From Nephthysia sp036513515 (GTDB lineage Bacteria; Chloroflexota; Dormibacteria; Dormibacterales; Dormibacteraceae), in NCBI GenBank assembly GCA_036513515.1, contig DATBYW010000160.1, forward strand, positions 1 to 5,845: DNA of 5,845 nucleotides. Direction: 5' to 3'. Below are positions 1 to 4,876 of the stretch, piece by piece (position 1 is the stretch's first letter; each line of letters opens with the position of its first letter). Made by a program: the position numbers and the translations under genes. The notes below the pieces were generated by a model, which saw only the letters and a program-made list of their open reading frames with translations, ran no database searches and had not been told where the DNA came from.

Positions 1-24
1 CCCGCACGGATCATCCCCGCACGG
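1..24. repeat. Short direct repeat after the synthase gene
   Basis: CCCGCACGG occurs at 1-9 and again at 16-24, separated by ATCATC, giving a 15-bp period. It touches both the window edge and the synthase stop codon, so it may be the end of a longer array or chance repetition in GC-rich DNA. Confidence 0.4.
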
Positions 25-3000
25 CTAGCGGTCGGAACCGAGCGACTCGCTGCCGATGCTTGAGGTCCCGAGCCGGGCCACCGGGTTCCAGCCGATGCGC
101 ACTCCGCGCAGCGCGCGGACGACTGCCTTCAGCGCCATGAGATAGAGGAACTGGCGGTAGAAGAAGTTCTGAAGAGGGACCAGGAGGGCGAGGATGACCG
201 GCTCGCGGTCGACGGCCAGAGCCCACATGGCGACCAGGACCAGCGCCGCGTTGTATATGAGGGTCACCGCCACGACCTGCGGCGCCCAGGCCAGGAACGG
301 CGATAGGACGAGGGTGAGGTCGATGGTTGGAGCGATGAGCGGCAGGAAGACCTGAACCACCCACATGCCGGGTATCGCCACGAAGCCCAGCGCTCCGGCG
401 CGCGGAGAGAAGGTGGCGCGCCGGTGTTTCCAGAGGCATTGGAGCATGCCGAAGGCCCAGCGGCTGCGCTGCCGATTGAGCCCTCCCAGCGTCTGCGGCG
501 CCTCGGTATAGGCAACCGCCCGCGGCGCGTACTCGATCCGGTAGCCGCGCCGAGCCAGCGCCATCGTCAGGTCGGCATCCTCCGCCAGCGTGGCTCCGCT
601 GAACCCGCCCACCTCCTCCACCGCGGCTCGGCGCCACGCGCCGACGGCCCCGGGAACCACGGGCACGCAGCCGAAAAGGGCATAGGCCCGGCGCTCCAGG
701 TTGAGCGTCAGGACGTACTCCACGACCTGAAACCAGGTCAGCACATTCACGCGATTACCAACTTTGGGGTTGCCTGCCACGGCGGCCACTCGCCGGTTGG
801 CAAACGGCCGCACCAGGTGGCCCACCGTCGAGCGGGCGAAGAGGGTATCCGCATCCAACGCCACGACGATCGGATGCCGCGCCCACCCAAAGCCGGCGCG
901 CAGCGCCCTCGCCTTGCCCGACTGGGGCTGACGGACGAGCCGCACACCGCGTTCCGCGAAAGCCGCCACCTCGCCGGCCGTGCCGTCTGACGAGCCGTCG
1001 TCGATCACGACGATCTCCAGCTCCGGATAGTCCGTGCGGAGGAGCGCCTCAAGGGTTTTGGCGATCACCGGCTCTTCGTTGTGCGCCGCGATCAGCACAG
1101 TGACGGGCCCCCGGTAGGCCGGGCCGTCCTGGCGGCGCTCGGAGATCCAGTGCGCGAATCCGAGGAGGCTGAGCAGGACGATTCGGCCGAAGACCAGCAG
1201 CAGGACCGCCGACGCGATCGCCAGCCACCAGCTCCAGCCATTCACCAGGATCCAGCCAAACCCTAGTAGGACCAGCCCGAGTCCGAAGTTGAGCCGGCCG
1301 GCCTCAGGCATCCCCGCCTCCGCCGGCTGCCCGATGGCCTCCGTGACCGTGACTGGGCGAAGGCCCCGGGCCCGCAGCCCGTCCAGGATGGCCGGCAGCG
1401 CCGCCACCGTCTGGGAGCGGTCGCCGCCACCGTCGTGGAGCAGGATGACCTGGCCGTCAGGGTTGGCCAGCGCCCGCGCCGCGATCTCCCCGCTTCCGGG
1501 CCGGGTCCAGTCCGAGGTGTCGGAGGCCTGACCGACGAGCTGGTACCCGAGACGGGCCACCCGATTGATGGCCGCCTGATCTGCGTCCTGAGGCTCCGCG
1601 AGCGAGGTCATGTACGGATAGCGGAAGAGCGTCGCGGAATGGCCGGTCGCCGCCTCCGTGACCCGCTGCGTCGCGCTGAGCTCCAGTGAGAACCGCCATT
1701 CCGGAGCCGACTCGAGGGCCGCCGGGTGGTTGTAGGTGTGGTTGCCTAGCTCATTCCCCTCTGCGCGCATCCGGGAAAGCAGGCGCGGCTGCTTGATCGC
1801 CTGGCTTCCCACGATGAAGAACGTGGCCTGCGCTCCGTGCGCGTGCAGGATGTCCAGGACGCGCGGAGTCCAGCGCGGGTCGGGGCCGTCGTCGAAGGTC
1901 AACGCCACGGTTCCCTGCCTCGGATTCGTCGTGTTGATCTGCAGAGGCTGGGGCAGCGTCAGGTATCGCTCCCGGTCCACCAGACCGGCCCCGCGCTCCC
2001 AGGAGAGATGACGGCGGCCGGGCTGCTCGGCCCGAGATGACAGCGCGACCTCCCCCCCACCTGTCCTGGTTGCGCCGACCGAGACCAGGCTGGGGACGTC
2101 GGCCACGCCCTGATGGCCGTCCAGGAGGTCCCACATGCCCATGTCCTCCTGGCCCAGCCGCCACAGGCCGAAGCCTGCGACGAGGGCCAGCCGGCCCTCG
2201 CCGACCAGCGGCTGGAGGCTGGCGGCGTCGCTGAACCAGACCGAGTGAAGCGCCCCCGTCGGCCCCCGGTAGTTGAACCACGGCTCGCGGCTCCTGGCGT
2301 CCCATTGAATAGCTTCCGGCCGGGCAGCCCGCTTCAGCGCTTCTGGAAACGAGAGCGGTTCCACCTTGCCCTCCGACCAGTCGTAGCCGTAGCCGGGGAG
2401 GCCGAGGATGATGCGGCCGGCTGGCACCTCCCTCGTAAGCGCCGCGAGGGCCTCTTTGACCCACGGATACCCTGCGATGGCTCCCGGCTGGCCGGGGAGG
2501 CTGTGCTCGTCATATGCCATCAGCACGAGCCAGTCGCTGACCGCCGCAAGCCTTGCAGCGTCGTAGGCGGCGTGGTTCACGGGGATGTCGACCTGAACTC
2601 TCTTAGCGGCTCCATGGAATTCCGCCGACAGCTCGGCAACGAAGCTGGTGAAGGCTGGCCTCAGAGCCGCCGGCAGCTCTTCGAAGTCGAGGTTCACCCC
2701 GTCCGCGTCGGCCTCGACCGCTCGGCGCAGCATGTCGGCTGCCAGCGATCGTCGCGCGACCGGTGACTCCAGCCAGGTCAGGTCCTCGCCGCGGAAGCGG
2801 CCGTCGCGATAGTTCTGGACCATCGGGAAGACTCGCACACCCCTGGCGTGCGCCAGCTGGACGGTGGTGCGTGGGTTGCTCTCGACCTGGAGCGTGGCGT
2901 CCGCGGTCAGGTATTCCCCGGTGGGGGCGAGGTCGGTGATGTGGTTCAGCCGCGAGGCGAGTTCGGTGGGGTCGGTGCCGCCGCCTTCGTAGAAAGCGAG

Positions 3001-3096
3001 TTTGATTGGAGAGGCGGCCGCCAGAGCGGGCGCCGGCCGGGCCAGTAAAAGGCCGCCCAGGCAGAGCACCATCACCAGGCTCCGCGCGAGATTCAT
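25..3096 (-). CDS. Trifunctional membrane protein: GH18 hydrolase, NodB polysaccharide deacetylase and GT2 polysaccharide synthase
   Basis: A 1023-residue protein. A signal peptide (1-26, ALA before AAS) leads into a GH18 domain (about 31-325) with DGVNLDFEE (catalytic E139; D132, N135, D137), MAYD (193-196) and a YaaH-like LPGYGYDW (233-240). A NodB/CE4 deacetylase (about 394-588) follows, with all five motifs: TFDDGPD (400-406), H453xxxH457, RYPY (492-495), D526xxDW (526-530) and LLHD (552-555). Two membrane helices (about 603-648) precede a cytoplasmic GT2 domain (about 662-880) with DDGSSDG (699-705), DAD (748-750), ED (839-840) and QRSRW (876-880), the signature of processive synthases. 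Further helices lie at about 902-988. Topology puts polymerisation inside and deacetylation and cleavage outside, like PgaC plus PgaB in one chain. The polymer is probably a beta-linked N-acetylhexosamine, but that is inferred. The ATG has no clear Shine-Dalgarno and lies 5 nt after the upstream stop, suggesting coupled translation. Related trifunctional proteins are known as an uncharacterised family. Confidence 0.95.
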   Translation of the reverse strand: MNLARSLVMVLCLGGLLLARPAPALAAASPIKLAFYEGGGTDPTELASRLNHITDLAPTGEYLTADATLQVESNPRTTVQLAHARGVRVFPMVQNYRDGRFRGEDLTWLESPVARRSLAADMLRRAVEADADGVNLDFEELPAALRPAFTSFVAELSAEFHGAAKRVQVDIPVNHAAYDAARLAAVSDWLVLMAYDEHSLPGQPGAIAGYPWVKEALAALTREVPAGRIILGLPGYGYDWSEGKVEPLSFPEALKRAARPEAIQWDARSREPWFNYRGPTGALHSVWFSDAASLQPLVGEGRLALVAGFGLWRLGQEDMGMWDLLDGHQGVADVPSLVSVGATRTGGGEVALSSRAEQPGRRHLSWERGAGLVDRERYLTLPQPLQINTTNPRQGTVALTFDDGPDPRWTPRVLDILHAHGAQATFFIVGSQAIKQPRLLSRMRAEGNELGNHTYNHPAALESAPEWRFSLELSATQRVTEAATGHSATLFRYPYMTSLAEPQDADQAAINRVARLGYQLVGQASDTSDWTRPGSGEIAARALANPDGQVILLHDGGGDRSQTVAALPAILDGLRARGLRPVTVTEAIGQPAEAGMPEAGRLNFGLGLVLLGFGWILVNGWSWWLAIASAVLLLVFGRIVLLSLLGFAHWISERRQDGPAYRGPVTVLIAAHNEEPVIAKTLEALLRTDYPELEIVVIDDGSSDGTAGEVAAFAERGVRLVRQPQSGKARALRAGFGWARHPIVVALDADTLFARSTVGHLVRPFANRRVAAVAGNPKVGNRVNVLTWFQVVEYVLTLNLERRAYALFGCVPVVPGAVGAWRRAAVEEVGGFSGATLAEDADLTMALARRGYRIEYAPRAVAYTEAPQTLGGLNRQRSRWAFGMLQCLWKHRRATFSPRAGALGFVAIPGMWVVQVFLPLIAPTIDLTLVLSPFLAWAPQVVAVTLIYNAALVLVAMWALAVDREPVILALLVPLQNFFYRQFLYLMALKAVVRALRGVRIGWNPVARLGTSSIGSESLGSDR

Positions 3097-3101
3097 CGCG
3101 G

Positions 3102-3680
3102 CTACTGGGTGGGCAGCGAGATCACCGTGGGAAGAGGCGGCGGCTCCTGCTGCGCGCCAAACACCGGCGAAGGTTGAGGCGATGGCGTCGGAAGCGTCGA
3201 AGATTTCTGAGCGGCCGGCCTGGTTGCCAGCTGGCCGGAGACCGGCTTTCGCGGCGGGTCGGCGGCACGCGTCGGAGCCTCCGCGACAGCCGCGGGCCTG
3301 TCCGGCCCGATTGATCGGCCCTTCTCCAGTGACGTGGCGCCGGCCCGGGAGCGCCCGCGCGACCGCTCGGTGACGGCAGCGGCGGGCCTGGCCGTGGCTC
3401 CAGGCTTTGGGGCCGGCGTGCTGGCGGGGCCCGGGCGGGCTCCCAAGCCGGGATTTGGGGACGGCTGGTCACTCACCTGCAGGGGCAGTCCGGCTGCCGC
3501 GCTCCAGGGCGAGGTCCGGCCAGGCGCGACGGTGAGCAGTGCGAACACCAGGGCGCCCAACAGGAGCGCGCCCAGCCCGACCGCGGCCAGGGCCATGCGC
3601 TTGGCTCGCGGCCAACGACGACCGCTCACGTCCTCGAATACGAATCCCTTGGACCCGTACCCGTCCACGCGCGACGACAT
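3102..3680 (-). CDS. Small single-pass membrane protein with a proline-rich extracytoplasmic tail; partner of the trifunctional synthase
   Basis: This 192-residue protein has no assignable catalytic domain. Residues 1-28 are a short hydrophilic, basic segment holding FVFEDVSGRRWPRAKR (13-28). Residues 29-51 are one hydrophobic helix rich in Ala, Leu and Gly. Residues 52-192 are low complexity, rich in Pro, Ala, Ser and Arg, with PKPGATARP and TPSPQPSP-like stretches and a QEPPPLP end. Basic residues before the helix predict the tail lies outside the cytoplasm. The gene ends 5 nt before the trifunctional synthase and is surely co-transcribed with it. From memory, a (F)xDxSGRRxR motif followed by one helix and a Pro-rich linker occurs at the N-terminus of related fused GH18/NodB/GT2 proteins, so this may be that anchor encoded separately. 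The start at 3680 has an RBS and fits the membrane topology. As a product of GC-rich DNA, the tail's composition alone proves little; confidence rests on the helix, RBS and gene spacing. Confidence 0.75.
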   Translation of the reverse strand: MSSRVDGYGSKGFVFEDVSGRRWPRAKRMALAAVGLGALLLGALVFALLTVAPGRTSPWSAAAGLPLQVSDQPSPNPGLGARPGPASTPAPKPGATARPAAAVTERSRGRSRAGATSLEKGRSIGPDRPAAVAEAPTRAADPPRKPVSGQLATRPAAQKSSTLPTPSPQPSPVFGAQQEPPPLPTVISLPTQ

Positions 3681-3685
3681 TCTTA

Positions 3686-3690
3686 CCCCT
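3686..3690 (-). promoter_or_regulatory. Ribosome binding site of the small membrane protein gene
   Basis: AGGGG on the minus strand, 5 nt before the ATG at 3680. It is a partial match to the anti-Shine-Dalgarno sequence and is the third copy of the GTAGGGG core repeated in the leader. It supports the start at 3680 rather than any upstream extension of the frame. Confidence 0.6.
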
Positions 3691-3694
3691 ACGT

Positions 3695-3726
3695 GTCCCC
3701 TACTTGACTTGTCCCCTACTTGCCTT
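3695..3726 (-). repeat. 16-bp tandem duplication in the leader
   Basis: On the plus strand, GTCCCCTACTTGACTT (3695-3710) is followed directly by GTCCCCTACTTGCCTT (3711-3726), differing at one base. A third, shorter copy of the CCCCTAC core lies at 3686-3692 and contains the ribosome binding site. The array could be an operator for a dimeric regulator, part of an RNA switch, or a recent slippage duplication. Confidence 0.8.
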
Positions 3727-3774
3727 GCACGACATAGGACCGGCGGCCCGGCCTCAAGTCCTTCTACGTATGGG

Positions 3775-3790
3775 GACGCCGAACGGCGCC
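3775..3790 (-). other. Short hairpin in the leader
   Basis: In the minus-strand RNA, GGCGCC and GGCGUC form a 6-bp stem with one G-U pair around a GUUC loop. The plus strand would have an A-C mismatch instead, so the structure favours the minus transcript. C-rich sequence follows rather than U, so it is not a terminator. Its 3' end abuts the CCCC segment that can pair with the downstream ribosome binding site, so it may stack on or compete with that helix. Confidence 0.35.
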
Positions 3791-3826
3791 TTTCAGGTCG
3801 TCTTTCCATCGCGGGCGGGCGCGGTC

Positions 3827-3844
3827 GGTCCCCCCGAGGACACC
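3827..3844 (-). other. Imperfect hairpin 23 nt after the nrdB stop
   Basis: In the minus-strand RNA, GGUGUCC and GGGGACC flank a UCGG loop: seven positions with one G-G mismatch and one G-U pair. No U tract follows, so it is not a standard intrinsic terminator. It could be a weak transcript end or 3' stabiliser for nrdAB, or chance structure in GC-rich DNA. Confidence 0.3.
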
Positions 3845-3867
3845 GCCGGCAGCTAGGAGACCAGCCC

Positions 3868-4860
3868 TCACTCCCAGACCAGCGCTGAAGCGCTCTGGTA
3901 CTCGGTGACCCGGGTCTCGAAGAAGTTCTTCTCTTTGGCCAGGTCGACCGCCTGGGACATCCATGGAAACGGGTTGGGCGTGCCGTAGCGTCGAGGCAGG
4001 GAGAGGCGCTCCAGGCGTCGATCGGCGATGTACTCCACGTACTCGGCGAAAAGCTCGCTGTTGAGGCCGAGGAGCCCGTTGGGGCAGGCATCGAGAGCGT
4101 AGCCCTTCTCGTATCCCACGGCTTGCTCCACGAGGGAGACGACCCTGTCCTGAAAGGACCGATCCCAGATCTCCGGGTTTTCCGCCCTGATCGTGTTGAT
4201 CAGGTCGCAGCCGAAGGCGAGATGAAGACTTTCGTCGCGCATGATGTACTCGAACTGCTCGCCGATTCCGACCATCTTGTTCTGCCGCTTCAGGGCCAGC
4301 ATCATGGCGAACCCGGCGTAGAAGAAGATCCCTTCCATCAGCACGTAGTAGCCGATCAGGTCGTGGACGAACCGCTGGACGTTGTCCGTGCCTCGAGTGA
4401 CGAAGCCGGGGTCGAGCACCGAGCGAGTGAGGTCGATGACGTAGGCGTCCTTGTCCCGGATCGAGGGGATTCGCAGGTACATGTTGTAGATGTCGTCGGG
4501 TTCCAGGCCAAGCGAGTCGCAGCAGTAGATGAACGTATCCGTGTGTATGGCCTCCTCGTAGGCCTGGCGCAGCAGGTACTGCCGCGCCTCGGGATTGGTC
4601 ACGTGCCGGTAGACCGCGAGGACGATGTTGTTGGCGGTCAGCGACTCGGCCGTGGAGAAGAACCCGAGATTCCAGAGGACCAGGCGCAGCTCGCCCTCGT
4701 CGAGCACCCCCGACTTCCACTGCTCGACGTCACGCTGCATGGAAACCTCTTCGGGCGTCCAGTTGTTGGCCACGCCTGTCCTGTAGTACTCACGGGCCCA
4801 GGGGTAATGGATTGGCAGCATCTTGTTGGGATCCGTCTGGGAAGCGTTGATGATGGGCAT
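3868..4860 (-). CDS. nrdB: Ribonucleoside-diphosphate reductase beta subunit, class Ic type (NrdB, Phe at the radical site)
   Basis: NrdB is the 330-residue ferritin-like subunit that builds the dimetal cofactor and passes an oxidising equivalent to NrdA. The six metal ligands are visible: E72 (FFSTAES), E103 and H106 (EEAIHTDTF), E176 (MEGIFF), E210 and H213 (RDESLH). The radical tyrosine position is F110. Counterparts in Chlamydia trachomatis NrdB, from memory, are E89, E120, H123, F127, E193, E227 and H230, a constant offset of 17. The electron-relay residues W34, Y205 and Y321 also fit (W51, Y222, Y338). First ligand Glu rather than Asp, plus Phe for Tyr, defines class Ic with a Mn(IV)/Fe(III) cofactor. 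The start at 4860 is chosen because a good Shine-Dalgarno lies 6 nt upstream; an in-frame ATG at 4905 would overlap nrdA and add residues with no family counterpart. R2lox oxidases also bind Mn/Fe, but the C-terminal relay Tyr and adjacent nrdA argue against that. Confidence 0.97.
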   Translation of the reverse strand: MPIINASQTDPNKMLPIHYPWAREYYRTGVANNWTPEEVSMQRDVEQWKSGVLDEGELRLVLWNLGFFSTAESLTANNIVLAVYRHVTNPEARQYLLRQAYEEAIHTDTFIYCCDSLGLEPDDIYNMYLRIPSIRDKDAYVIDLTRSVLDPGFVTRGTDNVQRFVHDLIGYYVLMEGIFFYAGFAMMLALKRQNKMVGIGEQFEYIMRDESLHLAFGCDLINTIRAENPEIWDRSFQDRVVSLVEQAVGYEKGYALDACPNGLLGLNSELFAEYVEYIADRRLERLSLPRRYGTPNPFPWMSQAVDLAKEKNFFETRVTEYQSASALVWE

Positions 4861-4866
4861 GGATCT

Positions 4867-4871
4867 CTCCT
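4867..4871 (-). promoter_or_regulatory. Ribosome binding site of nrdB
   Basis: AGGAG on the minus strand, 6 nt before the ATG at 4860 and inside the short gap after the nrdA stop codon. It decides the nrdB start in favour of 4860 over the upstream in-frame ATG at 4905. Confidence 0.85.
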
Positions 4872-4876
4872 GAGAC

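Larger units (their letters stand above)
3686..3775 (-). promoter_or_regulatory. Candidate RBS-sequestering leader structure
   Basis: Minus-strand RNA at 3775-3766 reads CCCCAUACGU. With one bulged A it pairs over 9 bp with ACGUAGGGG at 3694-3686, which contains the Shine-Dalgarno of the downstream gene. The same segment, extended to GUCCCCAUAC (3777-3768), also pairs over 9 bp with one bulge to GUAGGGGAC at 3719-3711 and at 3703-3695. Only one of the three helices can form at a time, and only the last one hides the ribosome binding site. The complementarity is read directly; regulation is inferred and needs a transcript that starts upstream of 3777. Confidence 0.4.
3681..3867 (-). other. Non-coding spacer between nrdB and the polysaccharide gene pair; probable 5' leader
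   Basis: These 187 nt lie between the nrdB stop and the ATG of the small membrane protein, and no frame in them looks like a gene. Read on the minus strand they contain two small imperfect hairpins (3827-3844 and 3775-3790), an inverted pair AGGAC/GTCCT (3758-3762 with 3736-3740), a segment complementary to the downstream ribosome binding site (3766-3775), and a 16-bp tandem duplication (3695-3726). I found no convincing -35/-10 pair and no hairpin followed by a T run. Whether the downstream genes have their own promoter or are reached from nrdAB cannot be decided by eye. Confidence 0.7.

Noticed and set aside
2113..2766. Long plus-strand and alternate minus-strand frames within the synthase gene (also 424-990, 1751-2464 and 11-637)
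   Set aside because: All are shadows of the GH18/NodB/GT2 gene with low-complexity translations.
3686..3716. G-quadruplex in the leader from the repeated GGGG runs
   Set aside because: Only three runs of four G occur close together, with 7- and 12-nt spacers. The next run is more than 100 nt away.
3681..3867. Cyclic-di-GMP (GEMM) riboswitch before the polysaccharide genes
   Set aside because: The gene context made it attractive, but the conserved core elements of that class as I know them are not present.
3681..4091. Upstream extension of the small membrane protein frame to an ATG at 4091
   Set aside because: The extension runs through the spacer and out of frame over nrdB, and its translation has no membrane or family features. 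The ATG at 3680 has an RBS and a sensible topology.
3764..4720. 318-codon minus-strand open frame overlapping nrdB
   Set aside because: It is an out-of-frame shadow of nrdB, Arg/Gly/Pro-rich with no domain signature.
3868..4860. R2lox-type ligand-binding oxidase instead of a reductase subunit
   Set aside because: The C-terminal relay tyrosine, the W34 and Y205 relay residues and the adjacent nrdA all indicate a working NrdB.
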